Below, in pieces: positions 1 to 11,042 of a stretch of DNA of 64,000 bases. The DNA lies in contig JAKCOZ010000222.1 in NCBI GenBank assembly GCA_022605955.1, positions 186,001 through 250,000 of the forward strand, given 5' to 3'. How positions within the stretch are numbered: the stretch's first letter is position 1; each line of letters begins with the position of its first letter. The translations under genes were made by a program, and so were the position numbers. Below the pieces are notes generated by a model, which was given only the letters and a program-made list of their open reading frames with translations, did no database searches and had not been told where the DNA came from. Source of the DNA: Rallus limicola. Taxonomy: Eukaryota > Chordata > Aves > Gruiformes > Rallidae.

Positions 1-73
1 GTTTAGCATGTTTTGAACTGCAGTCTGCTAGGGCCGAGAAAAGCACCGTAGGAGGTTCCAGGCATGTTCCCTC

Positions 74-90
74 TTTCCAGGCAAAGGAAA
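74..90. repeat. Short second dyad (5-bp arms) in the monomer
   Basis: TTTCC at 74-78 and GGAAA at 86-90 form an inverted repeat around the loop AGGCAAA. It is well conserved, with occasional changes such as CCATGCAAAG near 3840, 46999 and 57693 and TTGCAGGC near 18489, 22252 and 36704. A 5-bp stem is short enough to arise by chance; it is listed because it sits in one of the least variable stretches of the monomer. Confidence 0.35.
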
Positions 91-147
91 AGGCTGAGAG
101 CCAAAGTGACAGAGTCTGCTTGTGTGTCCTGTTAGGAGGTTTCAGAC

Positions 148-172
148 AAGCTATGCCTTTCATGCCTAGCTT
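148..172. repeat. Per-monomer dyad: 6-bp arms, 13-nt loop
   Basis: AAGCTA at 148-153 is the exact reverse complement of TAGCTT at 167-172, with TGCCTTTC-NNN-CC between. It is present in almost every monomer, so roughly 320 times in the window; this is the first copy. The variable triplet 162-164 lies in the loop. Arms are altered at 15019/15020, 29472/29473 and 33035/33036 (C170 deleted), 43509/43510 (C151 deleted), 18168 and 36184 (C151 to T), 45093 (C151 to A) and 46673-46674 (CA to AC, touching the first arm base). Short dyads have been proposed to matter at centromeres lacking CENP-B boxes. Whether this one extrudes or binds a protein is unknown. Confidence 0.7.
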
Positions 173-1538
173 CTTTACTTTGGGAGTTATTGCTGGACGT
201 TTAGCATGTTTTGAACTGCAGTCTGCTAGGGCCGAGAAAAGCACCGTAGGAGGATCCAGGCATGTTCCCTCTTTCCAGGCAAAGGAAAAGGCTGAGAGCC
301 AAAGTGACAGGGTCAGCTTGTGTGTCCTGTTAGGAGGTTTCAGACAAGCTATGCCTTTCAGTCCTAGCTTCTTTACTTTGGGAGTTATTGCTGGACGTTT
401 AGCATGTTTTGAACTGCAGTCTGCTAGGGCCGAGAAAAGCACCGTAGGAGGTTCCAGGCATGTTACCTCTTTCCAGGCAAAGGAAAAGGCTGAGAGCCAA
501 AGTGACAGGGTCTGCTTGTGTGTCCTGTTAGGAGGTTTCAGACAAGCTATGCCTTTCAGTCCTAGCTTCTTTACTTTGGGAGTTATTGCTGGACGTTTAG
601 CATGTTTTGAACTGCAGTCTGCTAGGGCCGAGAAAAGCACCGTAGGAGGTTCCAGGCATGTTCCCTCTTTCCAGGCAAAGGAAAAGGCTGAGAGCCAAAG
701 TGACAGGGTCTGCTTGTGTGTCCTGTTAGGAGGTTTCAGACAAGCTATGCCTTTCATGCCTAGCTTCTTTACTTTAGCAGTTATTGCTGGACGTTTAGCA
801 TGTTTTGAACTGCAGTCTGCTAGGGCCGAGAAAAGCACTTTTATAGGTAGCAGGTATGTTCCTTCTTTCCAGGCAAAGGAAAAGGCTGAGAGCCAAAGTG
901 ACAGGGTCTGCTTGTGTGTCCTGTTAGGAGGTTTCAGACAAGCTATGCCTTTCATGCCTAGCTTCTTTACTTTGGGAGTTATTGCTGGACGTTTAGCATG
1001 TTTTGAACTGCAGTCTGCTAGGGCCGAGAAAAGCGCCGTAGGAGGTTCCAGGCATGTTCCCTCTTTCCAGGCAAAGGAAAAGGCTGAGAGCCAAAGTGAC
1101 AGGGTCTGCTTGTGTGTCCTGTTAGGAGGTTTCAGACAAGCTATGCCTTTCATGCCTAGCTTCTTTACTTTGGGAGTTATTGCTGGACGTTTAGCATGGT
1201 TTGAACTGCAGTCTGCTAGGGCCGAGAAAAGCACTGTAGGAGGTAGCAGGTATGTTCCTTCTTTCCAGGCAAAGGAAAAGGCTGAGAGCCAAAGTGACAG
1301 GGTCTGCTTGTGTGTCCTGTTAGGAGGTTTCAGACAAGCTATGCCTTTCAGGCCTAGCTTCTTTACTTTGGGAGTTATTGCTGGACGTTTAGCGTGTTTT
1401 GAACTGCAGTCTGCTAGGGCCGAGAAAAGCACTGTAGGAGGTAGCAGGTATGTTCTTTCTTTCCAGGCAAAGGAAAAGGCTGAGAGCCAAAGTGACAGGG
1501 TCTGCTTGTGTGTCCTGTTAGGAGGTTTCAGACAAGCT
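153..1538 (+). repeat. Seven-monomer block, copy 1
   Basis: The order is M (with a BamHI site, GGATCC, at 252-257), S, S, F type, a monomer with AAGCGCCGTA, a GCATGGTTTG monomer, and a Y monomer with TGTTCTTTC. The same order with the same private variants occurs 5544 bp (28 monomers) further on. Differences are TGTTACCTC in the second monomer and AGG rather than ATG in the loop of the seventh. Confidence 0.85.
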
Positions 1539-4500
1539 ATGCCTTTCATGCCTAGCTTCTTTACTTTGGGAGTTATTGCTGGACGTTTAGCATGTTTTGA
1601 ACTGCAGTCTACTAGGGCCGAGAAAAGCACTGTAGGAGGTAGCAGGTATGTTCCTTCTTTCCAGGCAAAGGAAAAGGCTGAGAGCCAAAGTGACAGGGTC
1701 TGCTTGTGTGTCCTGTTAGGAGGTTTCAGACAAGCTATGCCTTTCAGTCCTAGCTTCTTTACTTTGGGAGTTATTGCTGGACGTTTAGCATGTTTTGAAC
1801 TGCAGTCTGCTAGGGCCGAGAAAAGCACCGTAGGAGGTTCCAGGCATGTTCCCTCTTTCCAGGCAAAGGAAAAGGCTGAGAGCCAAAGTGACAGGGTCTG
1901 CTTGTGTGTCCTGTTAGGAGGTTTCAGACAAGCTATGCCTTTCAGTCCTAGCTTCTTTACTTTGGGAGTTATTGCTGGACGTTTAGCATGTTTTGAACTG
2001 CAGTCTGCTAGGGCCGAGAAAAGCACCGTAGGAGGTTCCAGGCATGTTCCCTCTTTCCAGGCAAAGGAAAAGGCTGAGAGCCAAAGTGACAGGGTCTGCT
2101 TGTGTGTCCTGTTAGGAGGTTTCAGACAAGCTATGCCTTTCAGTCCTAGCTTCTTTACTTTGGGAGTTATTGCTGGACGTTTAGCAAGTTTTGAACTGCA
2201 GTCTGCTAGGGCCGAGAAAAGCACCGTAGGAGGTTCCAGGCATGTTCCCTCTTTCCAGGCAAAGGAAAAGGCTGAGAGCCAAAGTGACAGGGTCAGCTTG
2301 TGTGTCCTGTTAGGAGGTTTCAGACAAGCTATGCCTTTCAGTCCTAGCTTCTTTACTTTGGGAGTTATTGCTGGATGTTTAGCATGTTTTGAACTGCAGT
2401 CTGCTAGGGCCGAGAAAAGCACCGTAGGAGGTTCCAGGCATGTTCCCTCTTTCCAGGCAAAGGAAAAGGCTGAGAGCCAAAGTGACAGGGTCTGCTTGTG
2501 TGTCCTGTTAGGAGGTTTCAGACAAGCTATGCCTTTCAGTCCTAGCTTCTTTACTTTGGGAGTTATTGCTGGACGTTTAGCATGTTTTGAACTGCAGTCT
2601 GCTAGGGCCGAGAAAAGCACCGTAGGAGGTTCCAGGCATGTTCCCTCTTTCCAGGCAAAGGAAAAGGCTGAGAGCCAAAGTGACAGAGTCTGCTTGTGTG
2701 TCCTGTTAGGAGGTTTCAGACAAGCTATGCCTTTCATGCCTAGCTTCTTTACTTTAGCAGTTATTGCTGGACGTTTAGCATGTTTTGAACTGCAGTCTGC
2801 TAGGGCCGAGAAAAGCACTTTTATAGGTAGCAGGTATGTTCCTTCTTTCCAGGCAAAGGAAAAGGCTGAGAGCCAAAGTGACAGGGTCTGCTTGTGTGTC
2901 CTGTTAGGAGGTTTCAGACAAGCTATGCCTTTCATGCCTAGCTTCTTTACTTTGGGAGTTATTGCTGGACGTTTAGCATCTTTTGAACTGCAGTCTGCTA
3001 GGGCCGAGAAAAGCACCGTAGGAGGTTCCAGGCATGTTCCCTCTTTCCAGGCAAAGGAAAAGGCTGAGAGCCAAAGTGACAGGGTCTGCTTGTGTGTCCT
3101 GTTATAAGGTTTCAGACAAGCTATGCCTTTCATGCCTAGCTTCTTTACTTTGGGAGTTATTGCTGGACGTTTAGCATGTTTTGAACTGCAGTCTGCTAGG
3201 GCCGAGAAAAGCACTGTAGGAGGTAGCAGGTATGTTCCTTCTTTCCAGGCAAAGGAAAAGGCTGAGAGCCAAAGTGACAGGGTCTGCTTGTGTGTCCTGT
3301 TAGGAGGTTTCAGACAAGCTATGCCTTTCATGCCTAGCTTCTTTACTTTGGGAGTTATTGCTGGACGTTTAGCGTGTTTTGAACTGCAGTCTGCTAGGGC
3401 CGAGAAAAGCACTGTAGGAGGTAGCAGGTATGTTCCTTCTTTCCAGGCAAAGGAAAAGGCTGAGAGCCAAAGTGACAGGGTCTGCTTGTGTGTCCTGTTA
3501 GGAGGTTTCAGACAAGCTATGCCTTTCATGCCTAGCTTCTTTACTTTGGGAGTTATTGCTGGACGTTTAGCATGTTTTGAACGGCAGTCTGCTAGGGCCG
3601 AGAAAAGCACCGTAGGAGGTTCCAGGCATGTTCCCTCTTTCCAGGCAAAGGAAAAGGCTGAGAGCCAAAGTGACAGGGTCTGCTTGTGTGTCCTGTTAGG
3701 AGGTTTCAGACAAGCTATGCCTTTCAGTCCTAGCTTCTTTACTTTGGGAGTTATTGCTGGACGTTTAGCATGTTTTGAACTGCAGTCTGCTAGGGCCGAG
3801 AAAAGCACCGTAGGAGGTTCCAGGCATGTTCCCTTTTTCCATGCAAAGGAAAAGGCTGAGAGCCAAAGTGACAGGGTCTGCTTGTGTGTCCTGTTAGGAG
3901 GTTTCAGACAAGCTATGCCTTTCATGCCTAGCTTCTTTACTTTGGTAGTTATTGCTGGACGTTTAGCAAGTTTTGAACTGCAGTCTGCTAGGGCCGAGAA
4001 AAGCACCGTAGGAGGTTCCAGGCATGTTCCCTCTTTCCAGGCAAAGGAAAAGGCTGAGAGCCAAAGTGACAGGGTCAGCTTGTGTGTCCTGTTAGGAGGT
4101 TTCAGACAAGCTATGCCTTTCAGTCCTAGCTTCTTTACTTTGGGAGTTATTGCTGGACGTTTAGCATGTTTTGAACTGCAGTCTGCTAGGGCCGAGAAAA
4201 GCACCGTAGGAGGTTCCAGGCATGTTCCCTCTTTCCAGGCAAAGGAAAAGGCTGAGAGCCAAAGTGACAGGGTCTGCTTGTGTGTCCTGTTAGGAGGTTT
4301 CAGACAAGCTATGCCTTTCAGTCCTAGCTTCTTTACTTTGGGAGTTATTGCTGGACGTTTAGCATGTTTTGAACTGCAGTCTGCTAGGGCCGAGAAAAGC
4401 ACTGTAGGAGGTAGCAGGTATGTTCCTTCTTTCCAGGCAAAGGAAAAGGCTGAGAGCCAAAGTGACAGGGTCTGCTTGTGTGTCCTGTTAGGAGGTTTCA

Positions 4501-5696
4501 GACAAGCTATGCCTTTCATGCCTAGCTTCTTTACTTTGGGAGTTATTGCTGGACGTTTAGCGTGTTTTGAACTGCAGTCTGCTAGGGCCGAGAAAAGCAC
4601 TGTAGGAGGTAGCAGGTATGTTCCTTCTTTCCAGGCAAAGGAAAAGGCTGAGAGCCAAAGTGACAGGGTCTGCTTGTGTGTCCTGTTAGGAGGTTTCAGA
4701 CAAGCTATGCCTTTCATGCCTAGCTTCTTTACTTTGGGAGTTATTGCTGGACGTTTAGCATGTTTTGAACTGCAGTCTGCTAGGGCCGAGAAAAGCACCA
4801 TAGGAGGTTCCAGGCATGTTCCCTCTTTCCAGGCAAAGGAAAAGGCTGAGAGCCAAAGTGACAGGGTCTGCTTGTGTGTCCTGTTAGGAGGTTTCAGACA
4901 AGCTATGCCTTTCATGCCTAGCTTCTTTACTTTGGGAGTTATTGCTGGACGTTTAGCATGTTTTGAACTGCAGTCTGCTAGGGCCGAGAAAAGCACCGTA
5001 GGAGGATCCAGGCATGTTCCCTCTTTCCAGGCAAAGGAAAAGGCTGAGAGCCAAAGTGACAGGGTCTGCTTGTGTGTCCTGTTAGGAGGTTTCAGACAAG
5101 CTATGCCTTTCAGTCCTAGCTTCTTTACTTTGGGAGTTATTGCTGGACGTTTAGCATGTTTTGAACTGCAGTCTGCTAGGGCCGAGAAAAGCACCGTAGG
5201 AGCTTCCAGGCATGTTCCCTCTTTCCAGGCAAAGGAAAAGGCTGAGAGCCAAAGTGACAGGGTCTGCTTGTGTGTCCTGTTAGGAGGTTTCAGACAAGCT
5301 ATGCCTTTCATTCCTAGCTTCTTTACTTTGGGAGTTATTGCTGGACGTTTAGCATGTTTTGAACTGCAGTCTGCTAGGGCCGAGAAAAGCACCGTAAGAG
5401 GTTCCAGGCATGTTCCCTCTTTCCAGGCAAAGGAAAAGGCTGAGAGCCAAAGTGACAGGGTCAGCTTGTGTGTCCTGTTAGGAGGTTTCAGACAAGCTAT
5501 GCCTTTCAGTCCTAGCTTCTTTACTTTGGGAGTTATTGCTGGACGTTTAGCATGTTTTGAACTGCAGTCTGCTAGGGCCGAGAAAAGCACCGTAGGAGGT
5601 TCCAGGCATGTTCCCTCTTTCCAGGCAAAGGAAAAGGCTGAGAGCCAAAGTGACAGAGTCTGCTTGTGTGTCCTGTTAGGAGGTTTCAGACAAGCT

Positions 5697-7082
5697 ATGC
5701 CTTTCATGCCTAGCTTCTTTACTTTGGGAGTTATTGCTGGACGTTTAGCATGTTTTGAACTGCAGTCTGCTAGGGCCGAGAAAAGCACCGTAGGAGGATC
5801 CAGGCATGTTCCCTCTTTCCAGGCAAAGGAAAAGGCTGAGAGCCAAAGTGACAGGGTCAGCTTGTGTGTCCTGTTAGGAGGTTTCAGACAAGCTATGCCT
5901 TTCAGTCCTAGCTTCTTTACTTTGGGAGTTATTGCTGGACGTTTAGCATGTTTTGAACTGCAGTCTGCTAGGGCCGAGAAAAGCACCGTAGGAGGTTCCA
6001 GGCATGTTCCCTCTTTCCAGGCAAAGGAAAAGGCTGAGAGCCAAAGTGACAGGGTCTGCTTGTGTGTCCTGTTAGGAGGTTTCAGACAAGCTATGCCTTT
6101 CAGTCCTAGCTTCTTTACTTTGGGAGTTATTGCTGGACGTTTAGCATGTTTTGAACTGCAGTCTGCTAGGGCCGAGAAAAGCACCGTAGGAGGTTCCAGG
6201 CATGTTCCCTCTTTCCAGGCAAAGGAAAAGGCTGAGAGCCAAAGTGACAGGGTCTGCTTGTGTGTCCTGTTAGGAGGTTTCAGACAAGCTATGCCTTTCA
6301 TGCCTAGCTTCTTTACTTTAGCAGTTATTGCTGGACGTTTAGCATGTTTTGAACTGCAGTCTGCTAGGGCCGAGAAAAGCACTTTTATAGGTAGCAGGTA
6401 TGTTCCTTCTTTCCAGGCAAAGGAAAAGGCTGAGAGCCAAAGTGACAGGGTCTGCTTGTGTGTCCTGTTAGGAGGTTTCAGACAAGCTATGCCTTTCATG
6501 CCTAGCTTCTTTACTTTGGGAGTTATTGCTGGACGTTTAGCATGTTTTGAACTGCAGTCTGCTAGGGCCGAGAAAAGCGCCGTAGGAGGTTCCAGGCATG
6601 TTCCCTCTTTCCAGGCAAAGGAAAAGGCTGAGAGCCAAAGTGACAGGGTCTGCTTGTGTGTCCTGTTAGGAGGTTTCAGACAAGCTATGCCTTTCATGCC
6701 TAGCTTCTTTACTTTGGGAGTTATTGCTGGACGTTTAGCATGGTTTGAACTGCAGTCTGCTAGGGCCGAGAAAAGCACTGTAGGAGGTAGCAGGTATGTT
6801 CCTTCTTTCCAGGCAAAGGAAAAGGCTGAGAGCCAAAGTGACAGGGTCTGCTTGTGTGTCCTGTTAGGAGGTTTCAGACAAGCTATGCCTTTCATGCCTA
6901 GCTTCTTTACTTTGGGAGTTATTGCTGGACGTTTAGCGTGTTTTGAACTGCAGTCTGCTAGGGCCGAGAAAAGCACTGTAGGAGGTAGCAGGTATGTTCT
7001 TTCTTTCCAGGCAAAGGAAAAGGCTGAGAGCCAAAGTGACAGGGTCTGCTTGTGTGTCCTGTTAGGAGGTTTCAGACAAGCT
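5697..7082 (+). repeat. Seven-monomer block, copy 2
   Basis: This is the partner of 153-1538, with the BamHI site at 5796-5801, the F monomer at 6380, AAGCGCCGTA near 6575 and TGTTCTTTC near 6996. The 21 monomers between the copies have other orders, so the relation is a displaced duplication rather than a regular tandem HOR. Confidence 0.85.
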
Positions 7083-8864
7083 ATGCCTTTCATGCCTAGC
7101 TTCTTTACTTTGGGAGTTATTGCTGGACGTTTAGCATGTTTTGAACTGCAGTCTGCTAGGGCCGAGAAAAGCACCGTAGGAGCTTCCAGGCATGTTCCCT
7201 CTTTCCAGGCAAAGGAAAAGGCTGAGAGCCAAAGTGACAGGGTCTGCTTGTGTGTCCTGTTAGGAGGTTTCAGACAAGCTATGCCTTTCAATCCTAGCTT
7301 CTTTACTTTGGGAGTTATTGCTGGACGTTTAGCATGTTTTGAACTGCAGTCTGCTAGGGCCGAGAAAAGCACTGTAGGAGGTAGCAGGTATGTTCCTTCT
7401 TTCCAGGCAAAGGAAAAGGCTGAGAGCCAAAGTGACAGGGTCTGCTTGTGTGTCCTGTTAGGAGGTTTCAGACAAGCTATGCCTTTCATGCCTAGCTTCT
7501 TTACTTTGGGAGTTATTGCTGGACGTTTAGCATGTTTTGAACTGCAGTCTGCTAGGGCCGAGAAAAGCACCGTAGGAGGTTCCAGGCATGTTCCCTCTTT
7601 CCAGGCAAAGGAAAAGGCTGAGAGCCAAAGTGACAGGGTCTGCTTGTGTGTCCTGTTATAAGGTTTCAGACAAGCTATGCCTTTCAGTCCTAGCTTCTTT
7701 ACTTTGGGAGTTATTGCTGGACGTTTAGCATGTTTTGAACTGCAGTCTGCTAGGGCCGAGAAAAGCACCGTAGGAGGTTCCAGGCATGTTCCCTCTTTCC
7801 AGGCAAAGGAAAAGGCTGAGAGCCAAAGTGACAGGGTCTGCTTGTGTGTCCTGTTAGGAGGTTTCAGACAAGCTATGCCTTTCATGCCTAGCTACTTTAC
7901 TTTGGGAGTTATTGCTGGACGTTTAGCATGTTTTGAACTGCAGTCTGCTAGGGCCGAGAAAAGCACCGTAGGAGGTTCCAGGCATGTTCCCTCTTTCCAG
8001 GCAAAGGAAAAGGCTGAGAGCCAAAGTGACAGGGTCTGCTTGTGTGTCCTGTTAGGAGGTTTCAGACAAGCTATGCCTTTCATGCCTAGCTTCTTTACTT
8101 TGGGAGTTATTGCTGGACGTTTAGCATGTTTTGAACTGCAGTCTGCTAGGGCCGAGAAAAGCACCGTAGGAGGTTCCAGGCATGTTCCCTCTTTCCAGGC
8201 AAAGGAAAAGGCTGAGAGCCAAAGTGACAGGGTCTGCTTGTGTGTCCTGTTAGGAGGTTTCAGACAAGCTATGCCTTTCATGCCTAGCTTCTTTACTTTG
8301 GGAGTTATTGCTGGACGTTTAGCATGGTTTGAACTGCAGTCTGCTAGGGCCGAGAAAAGCACTGTAGGAGGTAGCAGGTATGTTCCTTCTTTCCAGGCAA
8401 AGGAAAAGGCTGAGAGCCAAAGTGACAGGGTCTGCTTGTGTGTCCTGTTAGGAGGTTTCAGACAAGCTATGCCTTTCATGCCTAGCTTCTTTACTTTGGG
8501 AGTTATTGCTGGACGTTTAGCGTGTTTTGAACTGCAGTCTGCTAGGGCCGAGAAAAGCACTGTAGGAGGTAGCAGGTATGTTCCTTCTTTCCAGGCAAAG
8601 GAAAAGGCTGAGAGCCAAAGTGACAGGGTCTGCTTGTGTGTCCTGTTAGGAGGTTTCAGACAAGCTATGCCTTTCAGTCCTAGCTTCTTTACTTTGGGAG
8701 TTATTGCTGGACGTTTAGCATGTTTTGAACTGCAGTCTGCTAGGGCCGAGAAAAGCACCGTAGGAGGTTCCAGGCATGTTCCCTCTTTCCAGGCAAAGGA
8801 AAAGGCTGAGAGCCAAAGTGACAGGGTCTGCTTGTGTGTCCTGTTAGGAGGTTTCAGACAAGCT

Positions 8865-10052
8865 ATGCCTTTCAGTCCTAGCTTCTTTACTTTGGGAGTT
8901 ATTGCTGGACGTTTAGCATGTTTTGAACTGCAGTCTGCTAGGGCCGAGAAAAGCACCGTAGGAGGTTCCAGGCATGTTCCCTCTTTCCAGGCAAAGGAAA
9001 AGGCTGAGAGCCAAAGTGACAGGGTCTGCTTGTTTGTCCTGTTAGGAGGTTTCAGACAAGCTATGCCTTTCAGTCCTAGCTTCTTTACTTTGGGAGTTAT
9101 TGCTGGACGTTTAGCAAGTTTTGAACTGCAGTCTGCTAGGGCCAAGAAAAGCACCGTAGGAGGTTCCAGGCATGTTCCCTCTTTCCAGGCAAAGGAAAAG
9201 GCTGAGAGCCAAAGTGACAGGGTCAGCTTGTGTGTCCTGTTAGGAGGTTTCAGACAAGCTATGCCTTTCAGTCCTAGCTTCTTTACTTTGGGAGTTATTG
9301 CTGGACGTTTAGCATGTTTTGAACTGCAGTCTGCTAGGGCCGAGAAAAGCACCGTAGGAGGTTCCAGGCATGTTCCCTCTTTCCAGGCAAAGGAAAAGGC
9401 TGAGAGCCAAAGTGACAGGGTCAGCTTGTGTGTCCTGTTAGGAGGTTTCAGACAAGCTATGCCTTTCAGTCCTAGCTTCTTTACTTTGGGAGTTATTGCT
9501 GGACGTTTAGCATGTTTTGAACTGCAGTCTGCTAGGGCCGAGAAAAGCACCGTAGGAGGTTCCAGGCATGTTCCCTCTTTCCAGGCAAAGGAAAAGGCTG
9601 AGAGCCAAAGTGACAGGGTCTGCTTGTTTGTCCTGTTAGGAGGTTTCAGACAAGCTATGCCTTTCAGTCCTAGCTTCTTTACTTTGGGAGTTATTGCTGG
9701 ACGTTTAGCAAGTTTTGAACTGCAGTCTGCTAGGGCCAAGAAAAGCACCGTAGGAGGTTCCAGGCATGTTCCCTCTTTCCAGGCAAAGGAAAAGGCTGAG
9801 AGCCAAAGTGACAGGGTCAGCTTGTGTGTCCTGTTAGGAGGTTTCAGACAAGCTATGCCTTTCAGTCCTAGCTTCTTTACTTTGGGAGTTATTGCTGGAC
9901 GTTTAGCATGTTTTGAACTGCAGTCTGCTAGGGCCGAGAAAAGCACCGTAGGAGGTTCCAGGCATGTTCCCTCTTTCCAGGCAAAGGAAAAGGCTGAGAG
10001 CCAAAGTGACAGAGTCTGCTTGTGTGTCCTGTTAGGAGGTTTCAGACAAGCT
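8865..10052 (+). repeat. 594-bp tandem duplication of a three-monomer module
   Basis: Three S-type monomers at 8865-9458 recur at 9459-10052. The first carries GCTTGTTTGTCC, the second AGGGCCAAGAAAAG with GCAAGTTTTG and GTCAGC, and the third is plain. The copies differ in the third monomer (GTCAGC in copy 1, CAGAGTCTGC in copy 2). The GTTTGTCC plus GCCAAG pair is the core of the module that reappears at 40.7 kb and through 55-64 kb. Confidence 0.85.
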
Positions 10053-10250
10053 ATGCCTTTCATGCCTAGCTTCTTTACTTTGGGAGTTATTGCTGGACGT
10101 TTAGCATGTTTTGAACTGCAGTCTGCTAGGGCCGAGAAAAGCACCGTAGGAGGTTCCAGGCATGTTACCTCTTTCCAGGCAAAGGAAAAGGCTGAGAGCC
10201 AAAGTGACAGGGTCTGCTTGTGTGTCCTGTTATAAGGTTTCAGACAAGCT

Positions 10251-11042
10251 ATGCCTTTCAGTCCTAGCTTCTTTACTTTGGGAGTTATTGCTGGACGTTT
10301 AGCATGTTTTGAACTGCAGTCTGCTAGGGCCGAGAAAAGCACTGTAGGAGGTAGCAGGTATGTTCCTTCTTTCCAGGCAAAGGAAAAGGCTGAGAGCCAA
10401 AGTGACAGGGTCTGCTTGTGTGTCCTGTTAGGAGGTTTCAGACAAGCTATGCCTTTCATGCCTAGCTTCTTTACTTTGGGAGTTATTGCTGGACGTTTAG
10501 CATGTTTTGAACTGCAGTCTGCTAGGGCCGAGAAAAGCACCGTAGGAGGTTCCAGGCATGTTCCCTCTTTCCAGGCAAAGGAAAAGGCTGAGAGCCAAAG
10601 TGACAGGGTCTGCTTGTGTGTCCTGTTAGGAGGTTTCAGACAAGCTATGCCTTTCAGTCCTAGCTTCTTTACTTTGGGAGTTATTGCTGGACGTTTAGCA
10701 TGTTTTGAACTGCAGTCTGCTAGGGCCGAGAAAAGCACTGTAGGAGGTAGCAGGTATGTTCCTTCTTTCCAGGCAAAGGAAAAGGCTGAGAGCCAAAGTG
10801 ACAGGGTCTGCTTGTGTGTCCTGTTAGGAGGTTTCAGACAAGCTATGCCTTTCAGTCCTAGCTTCTTTACTTTGGGAGTTATTGCTGGACGTTTAGCATG
10901 TTTTGAACTGCAGTCTGCTAGGGCCGAGAAAAGCACCGTAGGAGCTTCCAGGCATGTTCCCTGTTTCCAGGCAAAGGAAAAGGCTGAGAGCCAAAGTGAC
11001 AGGGTCTGCTTGTGTGTCCTGTTATAAGTTTTAAGACAAGCT
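10251..11042 (+). repeat. Four-monomer segment with the derived TTATAAGTTTTAAG end
   Basis: The order is S-Y, M-H, S-Y, S-GAH, ending in CCCTGTTTCC and TTATAAGTTTTAAG. This matches the last monomers of C1 and C2, so it looks like the end of a further C block whose front part is missing or replaced. Block A follows directly, exactly as A2 follows C2. Confidence 0.75.

Larger units (their letters stand above)
1..198 (+). repeat. Reference monomer (first copy) and its variable sites
   Basis: This copy sets the numbering used in the other entries. Positions 10-13 vary (ATGTTTT, AAGTTTT, ATATTTT, ATGGTTT). Positions 47-71 carry the main haplotypes. H type has C47, TTCC at 56-59, C63 and C71. Y type has T47, TAGC at 56-59, T63 and T71. 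A GAH subtype has G55 changed to C. Positions 115-118 read GTCT or GTCA, and a nearby G/A gives CAGGG or CAGAG. Positions 135-136 are GG or TA (TTAGGAGG versus TTATAAGG). Positions 162-164 are ATG, AGT, AAT or CGT, called M, S, N and R types here; rare ATT and AGG also occur. Letters come from the plus-frame codon and are only labels. Block boundaries in other entries use the ATG at position 153, because true breakpoints cannot be placed inside near-identical repeats. Confidence 0.95.

Noticed and set aside
131..140. Shine-Dalgarno-like TTAGGAGG upstream of ATGCC in each monomer
   Set aside because: It resembles a ribosome binding site by chance. The context is a non-coding eukaryotic satellite, the spacing to the ATG is about 15 bp, and the motif recurs over 300 times with no gene behind it.
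1..198. CENP-B box
   Set aside because: No match to the TTCG...A..CGGG core was found by eye in the consensus or the common variants on either strand.
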